DNA from: Bradyrhizobium macuxiense
GTDB lineage: Bacteria > Pseudomonadota > Alphaproteobacteria > Rhizobiales > Xanthobacteraceae
DNA length: 64,000 bases
Direction of reading: 5' to 3'
NCBI RefSeq assembly: GCF_007993935.1
Contig: NZ_VITY01000002.1
Span: forward strand, 558,001 to 622,000
The notes under the pieces: generated by a model
What the model was told of the DNA's origin: nothing
Databases searched by the model: none
Seen by the model: the letters and a program-made list of their open reading frames with translations, nothing else
Shown here: piece by piece, positions 1-7,730 of the stretch
Numbering within the stretch: the stretch's first letter is position 1
How the letters are laid out: each line of letters begins with the position of its first letter
Made by a program: the position numbers and the translations under genes

Positions 1-89
1 GCCATCATCATCACGGACACCGCCATCACGGCGGACACCATGGCGGCGGGCATCACGGCGGCGGGCATCACGGTGGCCACCGCCGCTGA
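1..89 (+). CDS. C-terminal end of a His/Gly-rich protein (partial)
   Basis: The frame open from base 3 to the TGA at 87-89 reads only His, Gly and Arg: four His codons, then repeated HHGG units, ending in GGHRR. The 5' part lies outside the window. Tails of this kind bind nickel, cobalt, zinc or copper in metal chaperones and transporters, but they also occur on low-complexity proteins of unknown function, so no product can be named. A strong intrinsic terminator follows 6 bases after the stop, which supports this being the real end of a transcribed gene. The opposite strand and other frames give no better reading. Confidence 0.6.
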   Translation, partial: HHHHGHRHHGGHHGGGHHGGGHHGGHRR

Positions 90-95
90 ATCTGC

Positions 96-122
96 GAGGG
101 GGCTTCGGCCCCCTCATCTTTT
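96..122 (+). terminator. Intrinsic terminator after the His-rich gene
   Basis: An 8-bp perfect stem, GAGGGGGC at 96-103 and GCCCCCTC at 108-115, is closed by a TTCG tetraloop and followed by ATCTTTT. This is a classic rho-independent terminator for the plus-strand gene. It lies 19 bases from the 3' end of the minus-strand carbamoyltransferase and may stop that transcript as well. Confidence 0.85.
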
Positions 123-140
123 AGCGCCGGAGCATGCCGG

Positions 141-1907
141 CTACCTCTGTCCCGCGCGGCGGACGAGCGCGTTCTCGAGGAAGAGATACTCGATGCCGGT
201 GCCGAGGAAGGTATCGATGGCCTCGCGCGGGGTGTTGACGATCGGCTGTCCCTTCACGTTGAAGCTCGTGTTCAGCACCATCTCGCGGCCGGTCGCCCGG
301 CCGACGGCCCGCAGCAGCGCGTGGAATTCCGGATTGTCCCTGACGTCGACCGTCTGCACCCGCGCCGAGCCGTTGACATGCGTGATCGCCGGCAGCGCGG
401 CGCGATGCTCGGGACGCACGTCGGCGGTCATGATCATGTAGGGAAGCTCGAGCCCCTTCGGCACCTCGAACCAGCGATGCACCTCTTCGAGGCTGACCGC
501 CGGCGCGAACGGGCGGAAGGCTTCGCGCATCTTGACCATCGCGTTGATGCGGTCGCGCATCTCCGGATGACCGGGATCGGCCAGGATGCTGCGGTGCCCC
601 AGCGCGCGCGGGCCGAACTCCATGCGTCCGCGGTACCAGCCGAGCACGCGTCCGGCCGCAATCAGCCTCGCCGCCACCGCGCAAGTCTCGTCGAGATCCG
701 GAAAGCGCGTGATCTCGATGCGGCCGGTGGTCTCGGCAAGCGCCCTGTCGATCTCGGTCTGCGCATGTGCGGGCCCGAGGAAGGGCACCGGCATCCGGAC
801 ATTCTTCACGCCGCGATCGCGCGATGCCGACCAGAGCGCGGCGCCGAGCGCGGAGCCGTCGTCGCCGGCGGCCGGCTGGACGTAGATCTCGTCGAACAGG
901 CCGGACTGCAGCAGGCGGCCGTTGGCGGTGCAGTTGAGCGCGACGCCACCCGCCATCGCGAGCCTGCGCAGGCCGGTGCTGCGGCCGAAATGACCGCAGA
1001 TGTGGAGCATCACCCGGTCAAGACATTCCTGCAGCGCCGCGGCGACGTCGCGATGGTCGTCGGTGACGTCGCTATCGGGTGAGCGGGCCGGGATCAGGTG
1101 CTCGCCGAGATGGCGTCGCGTCGCGCCGTAGGTTTCGCGATCGTGTCGCTCGATATTGAGGCGGAGCAGCGGAATCCGGATCAGGCCGTCGTCGCGCAGC
1201 TCCACGGTCCGCTCGAAGAAGGCACGGTGGCGGGCGGGCGCGCCGTAGGGAGCAAGACCCATGATCTTGTACTCGTCGGAGTTGAAATCGAAGCCGAGAT
1301 GCAGCGTCAGGGTGGAATAGAGGATGCCGATGGAATCCTGGGCGGTGATTTCCGCGAGCTTGTCGATCGCGTTGTCGTGCGCGTGATAGACGGTGACGGC
1401 GTGGACCTCGCCCATGCCGTCGAGCACCACCACCAGGCACTCTTCCCATCCGGAGGTGTAGTAGGCGCTGGCGGCGTGCGACAGGTGATGGTTGACGTGG
1501 TGAACCTTGCCGGCGGGGAATCCGGGCAGATGCTCGTCGACTTGCGCGAGCAGTTTTTCGCGCGAGAACACCTCCCTGTATTGCCGGGCGGACGTCGGAT
1601 CCAGCATGAAGGCGGCTTTGTAAGGCGAATAGTCGAAGCCGTGGGAGATCACGTCGATGTCGGCCGGCTTCAGGCCGGCGGTCTCCAGGCAGTATCTGAT
1701 CGCACCGATCGGGAAATCACCAGTGTGCTTCTTGCGGCTGAAGCGCTCCTCGGCGGCACCGGCGACGATCCTGCCGTCGACCACCAGCACCGCGGCCGAA
1801 TCGTGGCCCTGGGAGATCCGATATTCGCGTTCCTCCAGGCCCGGCCAGTGCTGCTTCTTGAAGGGGATCGAGTTCTCGAATCCACTGATGCCGATTACTG
1901 TCGCCAT
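141..1907 (-). CDS. NodU/CmcH-family carbamoyltransferase
   Basis: Predicted 588-residue O-carbamoyltransferase that would transfer the carbamoyl group of carbamoyl phosphate, through carbamoyl-adenylate, to a hydroxyl of a small molecule. The N-terminal Kae1-like half shows GHDSAA (residues 35-40), EERFSRKKH (53-61) and the metal-binding HHLSHAASA (140-148). The C-terminal half is the YrdC-like CarbamoylTrans_C domain with KMREAFRPFAP and VLNTSFNVKGQPIV. Length fits the family (NodU, CmcH, TobZ). I chose ATG at 1907 because AGGGG lies 9 bases upstream; a TTG at 1916 is also possible. It is divergent from the monooxygenase at 2158 and shares a 250-bp promoter region, so it probably tailors the product of that cluster. 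The acceptor is unknown. Confidence 0.88.
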   Translation of the reverse strand: MATVIGISGFENSIPFKKQHWPGLEEREYRISQGHDSAAVLVVDGRIVAGAAEERFSRKKHTGDFPIGAIRYCLETAGLKPADIDVISHGFDYSPYKAAFMLDPTSARQYREVFSREKLLAQVDEHLPGFPAGKVHHVNHHLSHAASAYYTSGWEECLVVVLDGMGEVHAVTVYHAHDNAIDKLAEITAQDSIGILYSTLTLHLGFDFNSDEYKIMGLAPYGAPARHRAFFERTVELRDDGLIRIPLLRLNIERHDRETYGATRRHLGEHLIPARSPDSDVTDDHRDVAAALQECLDRVMLHICGHFGRSTGLRRLAMAGGVALNCTANGRLLQSGLFDEIYVQPAAGDDGSALGAALWSASRDRGVKNVRMPVPFLGPAHAQTEIDRALAETTGRIEITRFPDLDETCAVAARLIAAGRVLGWYRGRMEFGPRALGHRSILADPGHPEMRDRINAMVKMREAFRPFAPAVSLEEVHRWFEVPKGLELPYMIMTADVRPEHRAALPAITHVNGSARVQTVDVRDNPEFHALLRAVGRATGREMVLNTSFNVKGQPIVNTPREAIDTFLGTGIEYLFLENALVRRAGQR

Positions 1908-2157
1908 ATTCAACAACCCCTGGACGGATCGCGCTCAAGGGACATTCGAGCAGGTTCCGCGGCATCGTTGCAGAGAGGCCGGGGAAATCAAAGTCCGCAA
2001 AAGTGCCGCGCCGTCGCTCCGGAATAGTCGGGCATCAGTTCCCATCGCTTGACGGAGTACCACCTTTGCGTCGGGGAGCTCCCGACCGCATATGCTACCG
2101 TCACGGGGCTTTCCGCCAAATCACGGCGTCCGTACCCCATTCTCATGGAGGTGGACG
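1908..2157. promoter_or_regulatory. Divergent promoter region of the putative metabolite cluster
   Basis: This 250-bp region separates the carbamoyltransferase from the monooxygenase and must hold both promoters. A 10-bp perfect palindrome GGGAGCTCCC lies at 2074-2083, about 75 bp before the monooxygenase start, and could be an operator. A TATGCT at 2091-2096 resembles a -10 box but has no convincing -35 partner. No open frame here looks coding. Confidence 0.35.
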
Positions 2158-3228
2158 ATGGATGCGCTGTCCGATATTCGCTTCGAAGTCTTCAGCACGT
2201 GCCCGCAATCCAGCGCGGTCCCGGCGGCGGATTATGTCGAACGGGTTCAGTCGGTCGCTCGCTGGAGCGAAGAGGCGGGCTGCAAGGGGATCCTGGTCTA
2301 TACGGAGAATTCCCTGGTCGATCCCTGGCTCGTCTCGCAGGTCATCCTGCAGAGCACCAGGGAGCTCTGTCCGCTGGTGGCGGTGCAGCCGGTCTACATG
2401 CATCCGTACAGCGTCGCCAAGATGGTGAGTTCGCTCGCGCAGATGTACGGGCGCCGGCTCTATCTGAACATGGTCGCAGGCGGCTACACGACCGAGCTGG
2501 CGGCGCTCGGCGACGCGACGGCGCATGACAAGCGCTACGAAAGGCTCGTCGAGTACACCGGCATCATCAAGCTGCTGCTGGAGAACGCCGAGCCGGTGAC
2601 CTTCGAAGGGGAATACGATTCCGTCCGCAATCTGCGGATGACGCCACCGCTGCCGCAGGAGCTGCTGCCGGGTGTGTTCGTGTCGGGCTCCTCGGAAGCG
2701 GGGCTCGCGGCCGCCAAGGCGCTGGGCGCGACGCCTGTGAAGTATCCCAAGCCGGCCGCAGAGTATGTGCAGGCGGACGCCGCCGACTGCACCGGCTCGG
2801 GCATCCGCGTCGGCATCATCGCCCGTGCGAGCGCCGAGGAGGCCTGGCAGGTCGCACACACGCGCTTCCCGACCGACAAGAAGGGACAACTCGCGCACAA
2901 GCTGGCCATGAAGGTCTCGGACTCGGCGTGGCACAAGCAGATGTCCGATCTCGCGGCCGAGACCGCCGCCCAGGACACGCCCTATTGGCTGGTGCCGTTC
3001 GAGAACTACAAGACGTTCTGCCCGTATCTGGTCGGCGACTACGGCGTCGTCTCCGACGAGCTCGCGCGCTACGCCGCCGCCGGCTACGGAACGTTCATCC
3101 TGGACATTCCACCCACCCGCGAGGAACTGGTCCATACGGGCGAAGTTTTCGGACAGGCGCTGACGAAGGCCCGGCGTCTGAAGTCGTTCGCGCTTCGCGA
3201 TCCGGCACGTCAGGGCCTCATAGGCTAG
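2158..3228 (+). CDS. Luciferase-like (LLM) flavin-dependent monooxygenase
   Basis: A 356-residue protein of the bacterial luciferase/alkanesulfonate monooxygenase superfamily, expected to use reduced FMN and oxygen. It carries the family pattern of a TIM barrel: EEAGCKGILVYTENS near residue 40, PVYMHPYSVAKMVSSLAQMYGRRLYLNMVAGG (about 80-110) with the usual ARxxA-to-NxxxG arrangement, RYERLVEYTGIIKLLL, and FVSGSSEAGLAAA in the phosphate-binding region. The ATG at 2158 follows GGAGGTGGACG at ideal spacing; an upstream in-frame ATG at 2092 lacks a ribosome site. The next gene starts 10 bases after its stop. Within an adenylation/carrier-protein cluster it could hydroxylate or decarboxylate a carrier-bound amino acid, but a free substrate is equally possible. 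Confidence 0.82.
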   Translation: MDALSDIRFEVFSTCPQSSAVPAADYVERVQSVARWSEEAGCKGILVYTENSLVDPWLVSQVILQSTRELCPLVAVQPVYMHPYSVAKMVSSLAQMYGRRLYLNMVAGGYTTELAALGDATAHDKRYERLVEYTGIIKLLLENAEPVTFEGEYDSVRNLRMTPPLPQELLPGVFVSGSSEAGLAAAKALGATPVKYPKPAAEYVQADAADCTGSGIRVGIIARASAEEAWQVAHTRFPTDKKGQLAHKLAMKVSDSAWHKQMSDLAAETAAQDTPYWLVPFENYKTFCPYLVGDYGVVSDELARYAAAGYGTFILDIPPTREELVHTGEVFGQALTKARRLKSFALRDPARQGLIG

Positions 3229-3238
3229 GCGATCGTCA

Positions 3239-4846
3239 ATGGAGTTGCGCGCGGACGGATCAGGGCGGGGATTGTGGACGGGCTTCCTGCGTTCGGCGCA
3301 ACTGTTTCCCGACCGTCCCGCCGTCGTCGCGCAAGGCATATCGCTGTCGTATCGGCAGCTTCGCGAGAGCGCCGTCCGTATCGCGGCCTGCATCCAGGCG
3401 CATTGTGAAGGGTCGTGGACGCCTCTCACCGCCGTGTTCGCGCATCGCAGCACAACGGCGTTCGCCGGCGTGCTCGGCTCGCTTCTGGCCGGAAACGGCT
3501 ACATGCCGCTGAACCGTACCTTCCCGGTCGAGCGCAACAGGTCGATGCTCGTGCGCGCGGAGTGCCGCTCGATCATCGTCGACGCGGCATCCCTGCCACA
3601 AATGGACGCGCTTATGGCGGGCGCGGACGAACCGCTGCTGGTGATCGCGCCCGATCTCGCGGATCCACGCGCCTACCGCGAACGATGGCCGCGGCACGTC
3701 GTCGTCGGCGCCGCCGATCTCGAAGGATATGCCGACTGGCGCGAGCCGGACGCGCGCGAGGACGCGATCGCCTATCTGCTGTTCACGTCAGGCAGCACCG
3801 GGGTCCCGAAAGGCGTGATGGTCGCGCACCGCAACGTCATCGCCTATGTCGATCATGCCGCGGAGCGCTTCGCCATCACCGAGCTGGACGTCGTCTCGCA
3901 GACCTTCGACATGACGTTCGACCTGTCGGCTTCCGACATGTTCGTGGCGTGGGAACGCGGCGCAAGCGTGTGCTGCCCGTCGCAGAAGACGCTGCTCAAT
4001 CCGGGCCGGTTCATCCGCGAGCATGCGCTGACGGTCTGGTTTTCGGTGCCCTCGATGGTTGCGCTGATGAAGCAGGCCGGCCTCTTGAAGCCGGGAGGCT
4101 TTCCCTCGCTCAGGCTGAGCCTGTTCTGCGGCGAGCCGCTGCCGCTAACTTCCGTCGAGGCCTGGGCGGTGGCCGCGCCGAACAGCATCGTGGAAAACGT
4201 CTACGGCCCCACCGAATTGACCATCGCGTGCACCGGCTACCGGTGGGATCCGAAGCGGACGCCGGCTGAGTCCGAGATGGGAATCGTGCCGATCGGCGCG
4301 CCATTCCCGGGCATGGACGTGCTCGTCGTCGACGAGCGTCTGGACGAGGTCGGACCGGGCGCGGACGGCGAGCTCTTGATGCGCGGCCCGCAGATGTCGC
4401 TCGGCTACTGGCAGGATCAGGGAAAGACGGCCGCGTCGTTCGTCGTCCCGCCTGGACGAAACGACGTGTTCTACCGCACCGGCGATCGCGTGCGCCGGCC
4501 CGCCGGCGATGGTCCCCTCACCCATCTCGGCCGCTTGGATTCCCAGGTGAAGATCCTCGGGCACAGGGTGGAGCTCGGCGAGGTCGAGGCGGTGGTGCGC
4601 GAGGCCTCAGGCATCGACGGCGTCGTCGCGATCGGCTGGCCCATCACGTCGAGCGGCTATGGCGGCATCGAGGTGCTCATCGAAGGCGGGCCGGTGGAGC
4701 TCGACGAGCTTCGCGCGGCGGTCGCCGCCAGATTGCCGGACTACATGGTCCCGAGACGATGGCACGTCCGCGGCCGGTTGCCCCGCAACGCCAACGGTAA
4801 ATACGACCGCAAGGCCATGCCGGCGGTCTTGGGAGACAGTCAATGA
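3239..4846 (+). CDS. Stand-alone amino-acid adenylation enzyme (NRPS A-domain type)
   Basis: A 535-residue ANL-superfamily adenylating enzyme that activates a carboxylate with ATP and loads it onto a carrier protein. NRPS core motifs are in order: A3 LLFTSGSTGVPKGV (about 180-194), YGPTELT (A5, about 321), YRTGDRVR (A7, about 411), GRLDSQVKILGHRVELGEVE (A8), and NANGKYDRKA (A10) with the catalytic lysine near 521. The FDLSASD segment keeps an Asp at the position that binds the alpha-amino group in amino-acid-specific A domains; this suggests an amino acid rather than a fatty acid, but the specificity is not readable by eye. It resembles DltA-type free-standing enzymes. Its stop overlaps the carrier protein start by 4 bases, so the two are translationally coupled and almost certainly partners. 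Confidence 0.88.
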   Translation: MELRADGSGRGLWTGFLRSAQLFPDRPAVVAQGISLSYRQLRESAVRIAACIQAHCEGSWTPLTAVFAHRSTTAFAGVLGSLLAGNGYMPLNRTFPVERNRSMLVRAECRSIIVDAASLPQMDALMAGADEPLLVIAPDLADPRAYRERWPRHVVVGAADLEGYADWREPDAREDAIAYLLFTSGSTGVPKGVMVAHRNVIAYVDHAAERFAITELDVVSQTFDMTFDLSASDMFVAWERGASVCCPSQKTLLNPGRFIREHALTVWFSVPSMVALMKQAGLLKPGGFPSLRLSLFCGEPLPLTSVEAWAVAAPNSIVENVYGPTELTIACTGYRWDPKRTPAESEMGIVPIGAPFPGMDVLVVDERLDEVGPGADGELLMRGPQMSLGYWQDQGKTAASFVVPPGRNDVFYRTGDRVRRPAGDGPLTHLGRLDSQVKILGHRVELGEVEAVVREASGIDGVVAIGWPITSSGYGGIEVLIEGGPVELDELRAAVAARLPDYMVPRRWHVRGRLPRNANGKYDRKAMPAVLGDSQ

Positions 4847-5124
4847 ACGGTCCGACCACCGACGACGTCCGCGCGTTCTTCGGAGCCTTCCTCAACCGGA
4901 AGCTGGACGATCGCGGACGGCGTCCGCTGCGCGACCTCCCCGACGACTACGACCTGCTGTTGTCGGGGGCGCTCGATTCGCTGGCCTTTGTCGAGATGAT
5001 GATGGCAGCGGGCGAGCACTTCGACCGGGAGATCGATTTCGAGAACCTCGACCCCGAACAGATGACGCTGATCGGACCCTTGTGCCTGTTCGTGTCGGAG
5101 CAATTGAGGCCGCATCCGTCATAA
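4843..5124 (+). CDS. Discrete acyl/peptidyl carrier protein
   Basis: A 93-residue carrier protein. The sequence LLLSGALDSLAFVEMMM contains the DSL motif with Ser46 as the predicted 4'-phosphopantetheine attachment site; helix 2 follows it, and the acidic composition fits the fold. The start ATG overlaps the stop of the adenylation gene (ATGA), so the protein is the likely recipient of its aminoacyl-AMP. There is no condensation, ketosynthase or thioesterase domain in the window, so the loaded residue is probably processed on the carrier and then released by another activity, possibly the GNAT-like protein downstream. The usual phosphopantetheinyl transferase is not encoded here. Confidence 0.85.
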   Translation: MNGPTTDDVRAFFGAFLNRKLDDRGRRPLRDLPDDYDLLLSGALDSLAFVEMMMAAGEHFDREIDFENLDPEQMTLIGPLCLFVSEQLRPHPS

Positions 5125-5201
5125 CGCACCTGGAACTGCCCCGGGGCTCGCATACCGGACGGTACCGTGATGAGAAACGCACCGCGCCCAGGGAGGGATT
5201 G

Positions 5202-6449
5202 ATGGCAGGGACCACTGCGCCCGCGCGGACTCTGACGCACCCAAAGCATCATGCCGCCGACATCCTGCTCCGGCTCATCGAGAGCCGGCGGCGTCCCTCG
5301 TCCAGTCAAACCGAAACGGCGCCGCTGTTCGGAAGCGCGTTGGCGCCGGCGAAGCAGCGCGAGGTCCAGTTCGCGGATTTCGCTAGCGTCGCACGGCTGA
5401 AGGAACGTGGCGGGCTCGCGAAAGACACTCTCGAAAACTGGCATCGGCTATGGCGGCAAAATCCTGCGATGGTCTCCGTCAAATCGCAACCCAGCATGGG
5501 GTGGGTGCTGGAGACCGCCGAAGGGATTGTCGGATACCAGGGAAGCGTCCCTGTACTCTATCAGTTCGAGAACCGAACGATAATCGCCGCGACAGCCGCT
5601 GGCCTGGTGATCGAGCCGGCGTACCGCACGCGCTGTATCGGCCTGCTGGCGTCGTTCTACCGACAGCGAGATGTTGCCCTGTTCGTGATCACGCACTCGA
5701 CCGCGTCCGTGGTCAATCAGTCAAAAGCCCTTCATGCGAGGTCGCTGCCTCGCCCCGACTACGACAAGGTGCTGTTCTGGATCCTGAATGCCCATGAGTT
5801 CGCGCGAGTGCTCGCGGCGAAGTTCGGCCTCGGGAGTGGAATGGAGGCGGCCGGAGCCTTCCTCGCTTCGTCGGCCCTGCGGCTGGACTCGCTCCGTCGC
5901 GGACCACAGAGCCATCCGCCGGGCAAACTAACGCAGATCGACGTGAACGACATCGGGGACGAATTTGACGCGCTGTGGCGCCGCAAGTTGGGCGAGGCGC
6001 CTCGGTTGCTGGCGGACCGAAGTCCCGCCTCTCTCAGATGGCACTTCACGCTCCCGGGGAGCTCTTCGACGGTTGCGGTGATCTGCTGCCATCGATTCCA
6101 GCGCCTGGCAGGGTATGCCGTCGTGCTGCATGCGGTCGATCGCGAAACCGGCTTGCGACGGTCGATGCTCGCCGACATCCTGGTGGAGCAGGACGACCCT
6201 GACGTGACCGAGGCGCTGCTCGATGCGGCCTATTCGAACGCGGTCGCTTCGGGCGGTCATCTCTTCGAGGTGATCGGTCTGCCTGAACACGTCAGGCAGA
6301 TCCTGATGAGATGGCATCCTTACGTCAGGACGTACCCGACCGATCCGCTCGTCTACAAGACGACGGACGAGGCCCTTGCCCGGACCCTCGCGGACGAGAA
6401 CGCCTGGTACGCCGGCCCGTTCGACGGCGACGCAACGCTGCTGCCGTGA
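5202..6449 (+). CDS. GNAT-like acyltransferase, diverged
   Basis: A 415-residue protein beginning at ATG 5202, which follows GGGAGGG by 4-5 bases; the frame stays open 543 bases further upstream through the adenylation gene, but that part is a shadow. The central region (AATAAGLVIEPAYRTRCIGLLASFY, about residues 125-150) matches the beta4-alpha3 core of GNAT acetyltransferases, where V-x-P-x-YRGxGIG is usual, but the acetyl-CoA loop is altered to YRTRCIG. A second half (about 250-400) could be another GNAT-like lobe, as in FemX or mycothiol synthase relatives. The position after the carrier protein suggests it takes an acyl or aminoacyl group from the carrier or CoA. It is last in the cluster and converges on the dehydrogenase at 6514. 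Confidence 0.55.
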   Translation: MAGTTAPARTLTHPKHHAADILLRLIESRRRPSSSQTETAPLFGSALAPAKQREVQFADFASVARLKERGGLAKDTLENWHRLWRQNPAMVSVKSQPSMGWVLETAEGIVGYQGSVPVLYQFENRTIIAATAAGLVIEPAYRTRCIGLLASFYRQRDVALFVITHSTASVVNQSKALHARSLPRPDYDKVLFWILNAHEFARVLAAKFGLGSGMEAAGAFLASSALRLDSLRRGPQSHPPGKLTQIDVNDIGDEFDALWRRKLGEAPRLLADRSPASLRWHFTLPGSSSTVAVICCHRFQRLAGYAVVLHAVDRETGLRRSMLADILVEQDDPDVTEALLDAAYSNAVASGGHLFEVIGLPEHVRQILMRWHPYVRTYPTDPLVYKTTDEALARTLADENAWYAGPFDGDATLLP

Positions 6450-6513
6450 CGGCTCCGGTCAGCCGGCGCGACGGAGAGCACCTCGGCATGACGGGTAGGA
6501 GATCGCACCTCGC

Positions 6514-7596
6514 TCAAAGCGCTGCCAGCACGGCCTTCGCGACATCGGCGGTGCCGTTGCTGCCGCCGAACTCGAACGGCTTGATGCCGCCAGCATAGAC
6601 CTTGTCGACCGCGCGCTCGATCCGCTCACCGGCCTCGGCCGCACCTTCGAGGCCGTGCTTGTCGGCGAGCCAGTCGAGCATCATCGCGGCCGACAGGATC
6701 ATCGCGGTCGGGTTGGCCTTGCCCTGCCCCATGATGTCGGGCGCGGTGCCGTGGCACGGTTGAAACACCGCGTAGCGATCGCCAATGTCGGCCGACGGCG
6801 CCATGCCCATGCCGCCGATCAGGCCGGCGGTGAGATCCGACAGGATGTCGCCGAACATGTTCTCGGTCACCATGACGTCGAAGTCCCAGGGACGCTTCAC
6901 CAGCGCAGCGGCGGTCGCGTCAATATAGAGGTGATCGGCCCTGACATCGGGATGACGCTTCGCGGTCTCGTCGAAGATGCTGCGGAAGAACGCGAATGCC
7001 TTGAACACGTTCGCCTTGTCGACACAGGTCAGCCCGCCACCAACCTTGCCGCGCGCCTTGCGGCGTTCGGCAAGCCGGAATGAGAACTCGAACAGCCGTT
7101 CGGAGGTCCGGCGCGTGATCACCATGGTCTCGCGCGCCTCGCTCTCGGTGACGACGCCCTTGCCCATCGAGGCGAACAGGCCTTCGGTCGATTCCCTGAT
7201 CACGACGAGGTCGATGCCCTTCTGGTCCGCGCCGACGATCGTGCTCGAAACGCCCGGGATCAATCGCGCCGGCCGCACCCCGGCATAGAGATCGAAGATC
7301 ACGCGCAATTCGATCTGCGGCGCGATCTCGGTGTTGTCGGGGTAGCGCACCGATGGCAGGCCGCAGGCGCCGAGCAGGATCGCATCGGCCTCCTCGCATA
7401 GTTTGATCGTGCTCTCCGGCATCGACTTGCCGGTTTCCCTGTAATGGCCGGCGCCGGCCGGCGCCTCGGTGAAGTGGAATTTGAGGCCGGCCGACGCCTC
7501 GATCTTGCGCAACACTTCAAGCGCCGGCGCCATCACCTCGGGGCCGATGCCGTCGCCCCCGAGGACTGCGATGTGGAGTGCGTCGTTGGCGGACAT
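6514..7596 (-). CDS. Isocitrate/isopropylmalate-family dehydrogenase (tartrate/3-IPM type)
   Basis: A 360-residue NAD-dependent beta-decarboxylating dehydrogenase. Motifs: LGGDGIGPEV (12-21), the Arg cluster around LRVIFDLYAGVRPARL, the catalytic Tyr/Lys region VDKANVFKA, the metal-binding MVTENMFGDILSDLTAGLIGGMGMAPSADIG and the nucleotide-binding HGTAPDIMGQGKANP. Length fits LeuB and tartrate dehydrogenase. The start at 7596 has GAGGAA upstream; an extended frame reaching 8490 is an artefact running antisense-in-frame through the alcohol dehydrogenase. Location beside an alcohol dehydrogenase and an ABC importer, away from leu genes, favours a catabolic hydroxy-acid dehydrogenase over leucine synthesis, but this is inference. 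Confidence 0.82.
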   Translation of the reverse strand: MSANDALHIAVLGGDGIGPEVMAPALEVLRKIEASAGLKFHFTEAPAGAGHYRETGKSMPESTIKLCEEADAILLGACGLPSVRYPDNTEIAPQIELRVIFDLYAGVRPARLIPGVSSTIVGADQKGIDLVVIRESTEGLFASMGKGVVTESEARETMVITRRTSERLFEFSFRLAERRKARGKVGGGLTCVDKANVFKAFAFFRSIFDETAKRHPDVRADHLYIDATAAALVKRPWDFDVMVTENMFGDILSDLTAGLIGGMGMAPSADIGDRYAVFQPCHGTAPDIMGQGKANPTAMILSAAMMLDWLADKHGLEGAAEAGERIERAVDKVYAGGIKPFEFGGSNGTADVAKAVLAAL

Positions 7597-7638
7597 GGGA
7601 ATTTCCTCAGGGAATCGGAGCGAGATGGTAAGTCTGGT

Positions 7639-7722
7639 CGTCATTGCGAGCGAAGCGAAGCAATCCATGCCGCCACTCGCGGAGATATGGATTGCTTCGT
7701 CGCTTCGCTCCTCGCAATGACG
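7639..7722. repeat. Palindromic intergenic repeat, family A (copy 1)
   Basis: The ends CGTCATTGCGAG (7639-7650) and CTCGCAATGACG (7711-7722) are exact reverse complements, and the inner arms AAGCAATCCAT and ATGGATTGCTT also pair, giving a long hairpin with a short loop. A second copy lies at 47653-47739. Repeats of this type are frequent between genes in Bradyrhizobium. It separates the two dehydrogenase genes and may end or stabilise transcripts. Confidence 0.9.
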
Positions 7723-7730
7723 GCTAGGAA

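Noticed and set aside
4659..5201. An extension of the GNAT-like gene upstream to 4659.
   Set aside because: It overlaps the adenylation and carrier protein genes in another frame and gives Arg-rich sequence; ATG 5202 has a strong GGGAGGG.
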